Part shown: piece after piece, positions 6,964 to 13,939 of the stretch
How positions within the stretch are numbered: position 1 is the first letter of the stretch
How the letters are laid out: every line of letters starts with the position of its first letter
Origin: Phycisphaerales bacterium
Lineage (GTDB): Bacteria; Planctomycetota; Phycisphaerae; Phycisphaerales; SM1A02
Assembly (NCBI GenBank): GCA_022447165.1
Contig: JAKVBR010000022.1
Span: 1-14,069 of the forward strand
Reading direction: 5' to 3'
DNA length: 14,069 bases
Notes under the pieces: model-generated
The model's database searches: none
What the model was told of the DNA's origin: nothing
The model's input: the letters and a program-made list of their open reading frames with translations, nothing else
Made by a program: the position numbers and the translations under genes

Positions 6964-8319
6964 ATGGCAACGAAACAACCTGATGACAAATCGTATTTCA
7001 TCCTCCCTGACTTAGGGGAAGGTGTGCATGAAGCAGAACTCATCAAATGGCGTGTGGCGGTTGGTGAAACTGTACAAGAACACCAAACGCTTGCTGAGAT
7101 GGAAACTGATAAAGCACTCGTTGAAGTTCCAAGTCCTTGGACTGGCGTGATTCAATCACTCAATGGAAACGAAGGCGATATCATCAACGTTGGTTCAATT
7201 CTTGTGAACTACAACATTGGTGGCGAAGCAACTGCCCCTGCTACTGAAGAAGTCAGCATGGATGATGCGCCGCCTGATACTGGTTGCGTTGTTGGTGCTG
7301 TTGATGACAGCATGACTGTGCCTGCGAGTTTTGCGAGGACTGCTCCGCAAGAAGAAAAGGCAGATGGTCAAAAATCGCTCGCAACCCCTGCTGTGCGAAA
7401 AATTGCGTGCGATTTGAATATCGATATCGATTCAGTTAGTGGCACAGGCCGCGGTGGACGCGTGACTGCTTCAGATGTTGAAGCATTTGCACATGGCACT
7501 CCAACACCTAGCCCTGTCGCTGCACCAGCACCTACAGTTGAAGCAACGCCGGTTGACGCGCCAATAACTAAAGCGCCTGAACAGAAACCAGAAGCAATCG
7601 CAACACGCGTGAGCGTCCCTCAGGAAGGCGTGATGGAACGCATTCCATTTAGAGGCATTCGCCGCAAAATTGCAGAAGCAATGACGCACAGTTTGCGCAC
7701 GGCGGCGCACTTCCAAGTCATTGATGAAGCGGACGTCACAAAACTCAATCAACGGCGCCAAGCGCTCAGTGATTTTGTTGGTCGTAAATTCAGTTTGCTC
7801 CCGTTCGTCATGTCCGCAGTGACAAAAGCACTTAAAAAGCACCCTTCGCTCAACTCTACTGTCGATGATTTTGTTGAAGAGATTTTGCTCCATAGCCATG
7901 TCAATCTCGGTTGCGCTGTCGATACTGATAGCGGTTTAATGGTTCCTGTGATTAAAAACGCAGATACTCTCAGCCCAGTACAACTCGCAGAAGAAACAGC
8001 ACGGCTAGCAAATGCATGCCGAGACCGTTCAATTGCTCGCGAAGAACTTACGGGCGGCACCTTTACGATTTCAAATGTTGGGAGTCATGGCGGCATGTTC
8101 TCGACTCCAATTATTAATTACCCTGAAGTTGGCATCCTCGGTGTGGGGCGTGCGAAAGAACGGGTCCTCACAAAAGATGGCGCGTTCTACGCTGGACTTG
8201 TGTTGCCACTCTCAATGAGTTGCGACCACCGCGTTGTCGATGGTGCAGAAGGCGCTCGGTTCCTGAGAACCATCTGTGAACTCCTTGAAAACCCAGAAGA
8301 ATTGATTCCAACGATATGA
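6964..8319 (+). CDS. bkdB: Dihydrolipoamide acyltransferase E2 of the branched-chain oxoacid dehydrogenase
   Basis: The core of the complex: it receives the acyl group on lipoyl-lysine and transfers it to CoA. The 451 residues show one lipoyl domain (about 10-85) with the modified lysine K50 in METDKALVEV. A peripheral subunit-binding domain follows (about 138-174; ATPAVRKIA through GTGRGGRVTASDV), then a Pro/Ala/Thr-rich flexible linker (about 178-222), then the catalytic domain (about 223-451). The active-site motif CDHRVVDG carries H422 and D426. A single lipoyl domain is typical of branched-chain and Gram-positive E2s, whereas several Gram-negative pyruvate complexes have more. The gene lies 3 bp after E1 beta, and its stop overlaps the next ATG by 4 bp. 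The E3 that would reoxidise the lipoyl group is not in the window. Confidence 0.94.
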   Translation: MATKQPDDKSYFILPDLGEGVHEAELIKWRVAVGETVQEHQTLAEMETDKALVEVPSPWTGVIQSLNGNEGDIINVGSILVNYNIGGEATAPATEEVSMDDAPPDTGCVVGAVDDSMTVPASFARTAPQEEKADGQKSLATPAVRKIACDLNIDIDSVSGTGRGGRVTASDVEAFAHGTPTPSPVAAPAPTVEATPVDAPITKAPEQKPEAIATRVSVPQEGVMERIPFRGIRRKIAEAMTHSLRTAAHFQVIDEADVTKLNQRRQALSDFVGRKFSLLPFVMSAVTKALKKHPSLNSTVDDFVEEILLHSHVNLGCAVDTDSGLMVPVIKNADTLSPVQLAEETARLANACRDRSIAREELTGGTFTISNVGSHGGMFSTPIINYPEVGILGVGRAKERVLTKDGAFYAGLVLPLSMSCDHRVVDGAEGARFLRTICELLENPEELIPTI

Positions 8320-9125
8320 ATTGGAACTGGACGCTTCTAGACGCCGGACGATTTAAACTAGATGGCGGAAGTATGTTTGGTGTTGTCCCAAAAGGGTTGT
8401 GGAGTAGATTTTGTAAACCAGACGAGCATAATTGTTTGCCTTATTGCTGTAACTGCGTGCTTCTTGAAAAAGACGAAAAGAGAATCCTCATTGAGAGCGG
8501 TTATGGAGTTGGGTGGAGCGACAAAGAAAAGCAGATGTTCGGTATGGATGAATCAACGATTTTGACTGCCCTTGTTGGTGCCGGCATTGAGCCAGATTCG
8601 ATTGACACACTTATACTGTCCCACCTTCATTTTGATCATGCCGCAGGCGCGACGTTGCTACCAAATGCACAAGTCGTTGTACAAAAGCAAGAGTGGGAAG
8701 ACGCGCTTGCAAACAGATCAACCATGAGCAAGACTTACTTGCCTCGTGTTCTTGAATCAATCAAAGACCGCGTTGAGCTTGTTGAAGGAAAAACCCTTTA
8801 CACTGACGGAATCACGCTTACGCCTCGTATTGGACACACTTGGGGCATTCAATCGATTGAAGTTGAAACTGATGGGGGCACACTCTGTTTTGCGAGTGAC
8901 TTGATTCCAGACCACCACCATGTTGGTCTGGCCTTTAGTATGGGCTACGATATGCTCCCTTGGGAAAACAAGATGACGAAGCAATCGTTTCTTGAAGAAG
9001 CGTACGCTGATAGTTGGACGCTCGTATTGTGCCACGACATCACGCACCCTGTTGTTCGAGTGATAAAAAATGAAAAGAACGCTTTTGCTTTAGAGCCAGT
9101 TACTGATTTTTCAAGAAATCAATAA
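8316..9125 (+). CDS. MBL-fold metallohydrolase
   Basis: A 269-residue metallo-beta-lactamase-fold hydrolase with a probable two-metal centre. The ligand motif HLHFDH (103-108) is intact. Further ligands are likely H174 (GHTWGIQS), D195 (FASDLIP) and H240 (LCHD). The usual GHTPGH second His is replaced by Ile (GHTWGI). The ordinary DTG near residue 60 is ESG. A cysteine cluster, C33, C40, C44, C45 and C47, lies in the segment where relatives usually read N-x-LL. Its ATG overlaps the E2 stop (ATGA), so it is co-translated with the oxoacid dehydrogenase. A hydrolytic role on an acyl-CoA, thioester or lactone tied to this pathway is possible but not demonstrated; lactonases and glyoxalase-II-like enzymes share the fold. 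Its last 26 bp overlap the convergent aminotransferase gene. Confidence 0.85.
   Translation: MNWNWTLLDAGRFKLDGGSMFGVVPKGLWSRFCKPDEHNCLPYCCNCVLLEKDEKRILIESGYGVGWSDKEKQMFGMDESTILTALVGAGIEPDSIDTLILSHLHFDHAAGATLLPNAQVVVQKQEWEDALANRSTMSKTYLPRVLESIKDRVELVEGKTLYTDGITLTPRIGHTWGIQSIEVETDGGTLCFASDLIPDHHHVGLAFSMGYDMLPWENKMTKQSFLEEAYADSWTLVLCHDITHPVVRVIKNEKNAFALEPVTDFSRNQ
9100..9125. repeat. Near-perfect palindrome spanning both convergent stop codons
   Basis: The 26 bp shared by the MBL gene end and the aminotransferase gene end form an inverted repeat. Ten of 13 opposed positions are Watson-Crick pairs and one more can pair as G-U. The outer ends are the TAA stop codons of the two genes, so both proteins finish in similar words (DFSRNQ and DFLKNQ). 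The arms are AT-rich. It could fold in either transcript and might act as a weak bidirectional terminator or RNA-end stabiliser. Confidence 0.75.
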
Positions 9126-10245
9126 TCGTTGTCGCAACGTATCCAATCTGTTCCTCAGTAAGCTCTGGGAAAATTGGTAGTGCAAGTGTTTCGAGTGCTG
9201 CACGCTCAGTATGTTGGAGCTCCATTCCTTTATAACTAAGGTCTGAGAAGCACTCTTGCATGTGAAGTGGAACTGGGTAATAGATGTCTGTACCAATACC
9301 TTGTTCTGCGAGATAGTCTTTTAAGGAATCTCGTTTTCCATTTAGAACACGAAGGACATATTGATTCCAAACATGCCTAGCAGGTGCTGAAGGAGCTTTT
9401 GGGGTGACCAATAGTTCATTGTCGAACTCACTCAATATTGTTTGATACAACTTTGCGTTTCGGGCTCTTCCTTCATGCCACTGCTCTAAATAACTCATTT
9501 TGACATTGAGCACTGCCGCTTGCAATGCGTCAAGACGACTATTGATGCCGACTTCATTGTGGTAATAACGACGCTCTCCACCATGCACACGCAATTTGGT
9601 AATGCGTTCTGCAAGCACTTGGTCATTCGTCGTAATCATTCCGCCATCACCAAATCCGCCAAGATTTTTTGTTGGATAAAAACTGAAGCAACCAATTCTA
9701 CCTCGCGAACCAGCCATCGCTCCAGTCTCGTCTTTTGCTCCAATCGCTTGTGCGGCATCCTCTATCATCGGGGCTCCTAACTCACGACAAGCATCAAGTA
9801 CTCCATCCATATCAATTGTTTGCCCGTAAAGATGGACTGGCATAACCGCTTTCAGATTTGTGCATTGAGCAGCTGCAGCCTTAACTGAGTCTTGAGTCAC
9901 GTTGAATGTGGTTGGATCGATATCAGCCCACACCGGAATTGCACCAATCCTTCGAATTGCACCACCAGTTGCAAAAAACGTATAGCTTGGACATATGACT
10001 TCGTCACCCGCCTTCACATCAAGCCCCATCAAAGCAAGTAGCAGCGCATCGCTTCCAGATGCGCAACCAACGGCATACGACGTGCCGACATAGTCGGCTA
10101 TTGAACCTTCTAGCTCTAAGACTTTTGGCCCAAGCACAAAATACTGGCTATCACAGACCTCTCTCAACAGCGGTTCGATTTCTTCTCTTAAAGAATCGTA
10201 TTGAAGTTTTAAATCTAATAGTGGGACTGCAATATGAGTAGTCAT
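9100..10245 (-). CDS. DegT/DnrJ/EryC1/StrS-family sugar aminotransferase
   Basis: A PLP enzyme that transfers an amino group from glutamate to a nucleotide-activated keto-sugar, giving an amino sugar for a surface polysaccharide. From the chosen start it has 381 residues. Family signatures: VPLLDLKLQYDSL near the N-terminus, CASGSDALLLAL (61-72), VHLYGQ (137-142), EDAAQAIGA with PLP-pyridine-binding D163/D164 region, and FYPTKNLGGFGDGG with the Schiff-base lysine K193. GINSRLDALQAA follows. Overall it resembles WbpE/FdtB-like sugar 3-transaminases, but the sugar cannot be named. The ORF extends to 10308, but the start at 10245 is preferred: homology begins right after it, a purine-rich GAGTGAG lies about 7 bases upstream, and the longer form would abut the divergent ATG. 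It reads convergently into the MBL gene. Confidence 0.9.
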   Translation of the reverse strand: MTTHIAVPLLDLKLQYDSLREEIEPLLREVCDSQYFVLGPKVLELEGSIADYVGTSYAVGCASGSDALLLALMGLDVKAGDEVICPSYTFFATGGAIRRIGAIPVWADIDPTTFNVTQDSVKAAAAQCTNLKAVMPVHLYGQTIDMDGVLDACRELGAPMIEDAAQAIGAKDETGAMAGSRGRIGCFSFYPTKNLGGFGDGGMITTNDQVLAERITKLRVHGGERRYYHNEVGINSRLDALQAAVLNVKMSYLEQWHEGRARNAKLYQTILSEFDNELLVTPKAPSAPARHVWNQYVLRVLNGKRDSLKDYLAEQGIGTDIYYPVPLHMQECFSDLSYKGMELQHTERAALETLALPIFPELTEEQIGYVATTIIDFLKNQ

Positions 10246-10279
10246 CGAATTTCTCACTCTAACAAGTATTGAACGAAGT

Positions 10280-10308
10280 ATTTTACTAGCATACGACATA
10301 TCAATCAA
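10280..10308 (-). promoter_or_regulatory. Likely sigma70-type promoter of the aminotransferase gene
   Basis: On the minus strand TTGATT (10308-10303) is followed after exactly 17 bp by TAAAAT (10285-10280). That matches the -35 consensus at four positions and the -10 at five. Transcription would begin near 10273, giving a 28-nt leader before the ATG at 10245. The -35 box reaches right up to the divergent glycosyltransferase start codon at 10309, so expression of the two genes may interfere. Confidence 0.55.
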
Positions 10309-11256
10309 ATGCCGAAAAGCCCCACCATTTCGATCGCAATGTGCTTGTATGAGCCAGATCCTAACTTTCTCTCAGAACAACTACAAAGTTTCTTGGATCA
10401 ATCTGTGCTTCCTGATGAACTCGTCGTTTGTGATGATTCCAACGAATCCCATAGTGAGTATTTTACAGAGTGGGCTAGAGGAACAAACATTGACGTGAAG
10501 TATGTACATAATGATGCTCCGTTAGGTATTAACGCAAACTTTTCAAAAGCAGTTGCATTAACTTCGGGAGATTATGTGCTTTTAAGCGATCAAGATGATG
10601 TTTGGGAGCCGTTGAAGATCGAAGTATCTGTTGACACCATTCAACTACATGAAAGCGATGAAAAAATACCCACCCTTTTTCATACTGATTTATTGTTGAT
10701 TGATGAACAAACGAGATTGGTTGGTTCAACATTTATGAAAAAGCAGAGGATCCACGGAGGCGTTGAAAGACCTCTTGGGCTGTTAATGTTTCATAACATT
10801 GTTACCGGTTGTTCAGCAGCAATGAATCGACCTTTAATCGAGATAGCGTTTCCCGTCCCACAGCAAGCGGTTGTACACGACTGGTGGCTTGCACTTGTTG
10901 CAGCATCAAATGGGCAAATCATTTTTGATCACACTCCACTTGTGCAATATCGATTACATGACGCAAATGCAATTGGATTGCGCCCCTTAATTAGTTTCCG
11001 AAACATTGTGCGATTGTTTAGGTTTAGCCATATTGGAATAGAGTATGCAAAAGTTGTCCATCAAACCCTCGCATTTCGAGACCGTTTTGGCGACACGATT
11101 GATGACAATTTGCGCGATTTTTTTAAATCCTTGCATCGGGGTGGATTGCCGCTGGTTGTAACAGCATACAAGGCTGGTATCAAACCCCAAGCATTTTCAA
11201 GATTGGTGCGATTTTGGGTTTCTGCGATATCTAAAACGTACAAAAAACACATTTAG
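10309..11256 (+). CDS. Glycosyltransferase family 2
   Basis: A GT-A fold transferase that adds a sugar from a nucleotide-sugar donor to a growing lipid-linked oligosaccharide at the inner face of the membrane. The 315-residue protein opens with the GT2 first strand (SIAMCLYEPDPNFLSEQLQS) and D42/D43 in VVCDDS. The metal-binding DXD is D94-Q-D96 in LLSDQDDVW. Later family blocks are NIVTGCSAA (about 163-171), HDWWLAL with the putative catalytic Asp (190-196) and YRLHDAN (214-220), a pattern common in WcaA/rhamnosyltransferase-like GT2s. No transmembrane span is evident. No Shine-Dalgarno precedes the ATG. A poor promoter (TTGAAC at 10269 and TACGAC at 10292) would leave almost no leader. It is transcribed convergently with wcaJ, 10 bp apart. 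Donor and linkage are unknown. Confidence 0.88.
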   Translation: MPKSPTISIAMCLYEPDPNFLSEQLQSFLDQSVLPDELVVCDDSNESHSEYFTEWARGTNIDVKYVHNDAPLGINANFSKAVALTSGDYVLLSDQDDVWEPLKIEVSVDTIQLHESDEKIPTLFHTDLLLIDEQTRLVGSTFMKKQRIHGGVERPLGLLMFHNIVTGCSAAMNRPLIEIAFPVPQQAVVHDWWLALVAASNGQIIFDHTPLVQYRLHDANAIGLRPLISFRNIVRLFRFSHIGIEYAKVVHQTLAFRDRFGDTIDDNLRDFFKSLHRGGLPLVVTAYKAGIKPQAFSRLVRFWVSAISKTYKKHI

Positions 11257-11266
11257 CTTAGATTTA

Positions 11267-12694
11267 CTAAACAGCGTTTTGATGCACGAATCCTCTAAAC
11301 ATTGTTAAGAAGATGATTTTTACATCGAATCCTATTGACCAGTTTTCTAAATAAAACAAGTCATATTGCACACGCTTACGAATTTTATGTGCGGTGTCTG
11401 TTTCCCCTCGCCATCCTTTTACTTGCGCTAGACCGGTGATTCCTGGCTTCACTTTATGCCTACGCATATAGTGCTTGACCTGTGAGCGGTATGAGTCATT
11501 GAATTCTGGGACATGAGGTCGAGGACCGACAACTGACATTCGTCCCTGCAATACATTGAAAAATTGGGGCAACTCGTCGCAACTTGTTCTTCTTAACCAT
11601 TTGCCAATTGACGTAACTCTTGCATCATCCTGAGAGGCTTGCGTAACTGTGCCTTTTTCTTCAGTGTGTACATACATTGTCCTAAACTTATACACCTTGA
11701 ACAACTTGCCATCCCAGCCAACTCGTTTCTGCTTAAAAAGCACTGGCCCCTTTGAACTTAACTTTACAGCAACTGCAATACAAAGAAGTAGTGGGGACAA
11801 CACTAACAGTGCTGTTGTTGCGAAGGCATAGTCAAGTGATGCTTTTAAAACTTTATCAATGCCCGTAATCTTCGGAGCAGATAAATCCAACATAGGAAAG
11901 CCATAAATTTCAGTAATATGATGCCTGAAAAGGCGTAAGCTAAATGTATCGGGTAAGAACCGCACCGTTACAGTGGTTTCAAGTAAATCATTCACCAACG
12001 TCTCAATGAGTTGTTCAGCTTTGAGCGGTAGTGCAATCCACACTTCATGAATGCCCTTGTTTTCAATGTAATCAATCAACAAATCCAAATCGTTTTCAAC
12101 AGGAATATCATTTTGTTCGGAATTGACGTTTCTTCTTCGTTGATCAAAAAATGCAATAATCTGAAAACTCGGCCACGCAGCGGCGTTTACATTCGTTGCT
12201 AAGGATTGACCTAAACGCCCTGCTCCCACAATCACAACGCTTTTTTGATTGATTCCACGCTTTCGAAGAATGCTCAATAGCCATATAACCAGCATTCTTT
12301 CTGAAAACAAACAGACTATTGAACTGCAACACCAAATGAATGACCACCATCGAGAATAGACCTCGGACTGTTTAGTTGCAAACAGAACACCGACAATGAT
12401 GACAAATAGAAACATAACGCCGACAATGACTTGCCGAAGTAAAGACAATACTTGAACGCCCCTTGAGAATACTGGTGGCCCAGCGATTGATAATGCGATC
12501 ATCGAGCAAACGGAGCCGCCAATAATGAGCCAAACGTAGGCTGATTGCATCGGAATGAAATCAACGTTGTAACGGACAGAATAGAACCAATAGGACAACA
12601 AGCCCGCAATAACGATTGCCAGAGCATCTAGAATGCGTACCGGAATAAGCAATGACATCGTTCGCTGTCGAAATGTCCAGGGTTTATTAATCAT
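11267..12694 (-). CDS. wcaJ: Undecaprenyl-phosphate glucose phosphotransferase, WcaJ type
   Basis: An inner-membrane polyprenyl-phosphate hexose-1-phosphate transferase that starts the repeat unit by moving glucose-1-phosphate from UDP-glucose to undecaprenyl phosphate. The 475 residues give four N-terminal hydrophobic spans (about 14-38, 52-72, 86-107, 116-142). A cytoplasmic Rossmann-like domain has VGAGRLGQS (156-164), and a fifth hydrophobic segment follows (about 285-311). The C-terminal catalytic domain contains LFKQKRVGWDGKLFKVYKFRTM, the catalytic D373-E374 in DELPQFFNVLQG, VGPRPH, and KPGITGLAQVKGWRGETDT. The RGETDT word is characteristic of WcaJ/CpsE-like enzymes rather than WbaP galactosyl types. 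It follows the DUF1972 gene by 55 bp on the same strand. There is no clear Shine-Dalgarno; TATAAG 13 bp before the ATG could be its own promoter. Glucose specificity is by family. Confidence 0.92.
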   Translation of the reverse strand: MINKPWTFRQRTMSLLIPVRILDALAIVIAGLLSYWFYSVRYNVDFIPMQSAYVWLIIGGSVCSMIALSIAGPPVFSRGVQVLSLLRQVIVGVMFLFVIIVGVLFATKQSEVYSRWWSFIWCCSSIVCLFSERMLVIWLLSILRKRGINQKSVVIVGAGRLGQSLATNVNAAAWPSFQIIAFFDQRRRNVNSEQNDIPVENDLDLLIDYIENKGIHEVWIALPLKAEQLIETLVNDLLETTVTVRFLPDTFSLRLFRHHITEIYGFPMLDLSAPKITGIDKVLKASLDYAFATTALLVLSPLLLCIAVAVKLSSKGPVLFKQKRVGWDGKLFKVYKFRTMYVHTEEKGTVTQASQDDARVTSIGKWLRRTSCDELPQFFNVLQGRMSVVGPRPHVPEFNDSYRSQVKHYMRRHKVKPGITGLAQVKGWRGETDTAHKIRKRVQYDLFYLENWSIGFDVKIIFLTMFRGFVHQNAV

Positions 12695-12749
12695 CTAAAA
12701 TCAACCACTTATACATCGTTTATATGTGGAAATGATACATAAAATCAAC
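12695..12749 (-). promoter_or_regulatory. Short spacer upstream of wcaJ with direct repeats and a -10-like box
   Basis: The 55 bp between the DUF1972 stop and the wcaJ ATG carry a perfect 10-bp direct repeat, TAAAATCAAC (+ strand) at 12696-12705 and 12740-12749. On the minus strand TATAAG (12713-12708) resembles a -10 element and would start RNA about 7 nt before the ATG. No convincing -35 is visible, and read-through from the upstream gene is equally likely. Confidence 0.3.
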
Positions 12750-13859
12750 TTAAGATTGCAAGTATTTCGTTAATAGACGCTCGTACTCCGATAAAATCCT
12801 ATCCCAAGTAAATGAGTCAAGAAATCTGCACTTGCTCATTGTTCTCAGTGATTCAAGTTGATGTTGGTTCGTAACAAATGAATCAAACATTGTTTCAAGT
12901 TCTTCGGCAGTATTAAAATAATGAGCGCCTTCCCCCGCAACCCAACGATTAAACTCGTTCGCATGGGCAAGCACTGGCGAGCCGGCGCCAAGTGCTTCTA
13001 CAAGTGATGGATTAGTGCCTCCTACTGTATGACCATGAATATAGTACTTACTGAAATAGCGAAGTGCATTAACGATTTCTCTCTCATGTATTGCACCAAG
13101 AAACTGCACTTCATCACTTGCTTCGCTCATTACCTTTTTATGAAACTTGTTAGTCTCAGGCATCATCCTCGACAAAATGATGAGAGGGTACCCTCGACTT
13201 GTCTTTGAGAATGCAGTTACTACCTCAAATAGTGAGTTTTCAGGTTCAGGTCTTGCAATATACACAGCGTATTCATTGGCTTGAAGGCCATACTGCTTAA
13301 TGAGCAACTCGTCCGCTTGAGTGACATCATCAGCACCGTATGGAATCATTGTGACATCACTTGACTTCCTTCGTCCTGAATAACGCTCTTGTATCTTAGG
13401 GTGATCTGCAATGAGGTGATCAGCAAGTAAACTGCCAGCCCATTCATTGAAATAAAACCAAATTCGCGCAAACACCCCCCACTTTTTCCGTTTCCACTCA
13501 ATCCCATCCATATTCATTAAGTGTGGAATACCCTTGAGTTTCAAAAAAAGCCCAAAGATTGCTGTGTTGTATCCAAGTGTAAGAACGAGACTTTTTGATT
13601 GAGATGCATGCTTTATACACTTCCAATCAAATCGCATTGTTCCAAGCGCGTCGAGCCGAGGTTCAGGTATGTTAATCCGTGTAATACCGTCCCATGAATC
13701 CGTTGTACTCCCCCCTGCCCCCTCAACCTGACAGTACACTTCGACATCCCAACCCTTCTGTCTCAGATAGATTGCTAGATGTTCTGCGAATGTTTCAAAT
13801 CCCCCGTGTATCGCTGGAATTCCCCTAATTCCTAATATTCGTAATTTCTTTTGATTCAT
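12750..13859 (-). CDS. DUF1972-containing family-4 glycosyltransferase
   Basis: A GT-B fold retaining transferase of 369 residues, predicted to add an early sugar to the lipid-linked precursor. The N-terminal DUF1972 domain shows GIRGIPAIHGGFETFAEHL (10-28), the sugar-acceptor loop with the GGFE word, and MNMDGIEWKRKKWG (115-128). The C-terminal Glycos_transf_1 domain shows IPYGAD (172-177), YIARPEPENSLFEVV (200-214), and the donor-site motif HGHTVGGTNPSLVEALGAGSPV (275-296), with E288 as the second Glu of the EX7E-like element. Characterised DUF1972 relatives such as pneumococcal WchF/Cps2T add rhamnose next to the glucose laid down by the initiating transferase. Here the gene sits directly upstream of wcaJ, consistent with that two-step order. 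Rhamnose is an inference. No Shine-Dalgarno is seen before the ATG. Confidence 0.88.
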   Translation of the reverse strand: MNQKKLRILGIRGIPAIHGGFETFAEHLAIYLRQKGWDVEVYCQVEGAGGSTTDSWDGITRINIPEPRLDALGTMRFDWKCIKHASQSKSLVLTLGYNTAIFGLFLKLKGIPHLMNMDGIEWKRKKWGVFARIWFYFNEWAGSLLADHLIADHPKIQERYSGRRKSSDVTMIPYGADDVTQADELLIKQYGLQANEYAVYIARPEPENSLFEVVTAFSKTSRGYPLIILSRMMPETNKFHKKVMSEASDEVQFLGAIHEREIVNALRYFSKYYIHGHTVGGTNPSLVEALGAGSPVLAHANEFNRWVAGEGAHYFNTAEELETMFDSFVTNQHQLESLRTMSKCRFLDSFTWDRILSEYERLLTKYLQS

Positions 13860-13874
13860 ATAGGATCACATAAC

Positions 13875-13880
13875 ATTGTA
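13875..13880 (-). promoter_or_regulatory. -10-like box of the DUF1972 glycosyltransferase gene
   Basis: TACAAT on the minus strand lies 15 bp before the ATG at 13859. RNA would begin about 8-9 nt upstream of the start codon, too close for a normal Shine-Dalgarno, and none is visible. The -35 region has only a weak match. Confidence 0.35.
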
Positions 13881-13904
13881 GAATGAACCTTAATTTTAGG
13901 TTGA

Positions 13905-13923
13905 ACTCTACGATTAATAGAGT
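13905..13923. promoter_or_regulatory. Inverted repeat in the divergent intergenic region, possible operator
   Basis: ACTCTA (13905-13910) and TAGAGT (13918-13923) are perfect reverse complements separated by 7 bp. The repeat lies 16 bp before the ATG at 13940, in the 80-bp gap between divergent genes. A second small palindrome, AACCT/AGGTT, lies at about 13886-13902. Spacing and symmetry suit a dimeric regulator site, but short inverted repeats also arise by chance in AT-rich DNA. Confidence 0.35.
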
Positions 13924-13939
13924 CTTCTAAATAATATTC

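Noticed and set aside
4871..8319. Pyruvate dehydrogenase complex instead of a branched-chain complex
   Set aside because: The E1 and E2 motifs alone allow it, but the co-overlapping leucine/valine dehydrogenase and the acyl-CoA dehydrogenase and hydratase upstream make branched-chain oxoacids more likely. It is kept as an alternative in the entries.
10246..10308. Longer aminotransferase starting at 10308
   Set aside because: The added 21 residues show no family similarity and would occupy the predicted promoter; the ATG at 10245 has a purine-rich site and begins where homology begins.
11252..11271. Small inverted repeat TTTAG/CTAAA containing both stop codons of the GT2 and wcaJ genes
   Set aside because: The arms are only 5 bp, AT-rich, with a 10-bp loop; part of the symmetry comes simply from facing TAG codons, so I do not call it a terminator.
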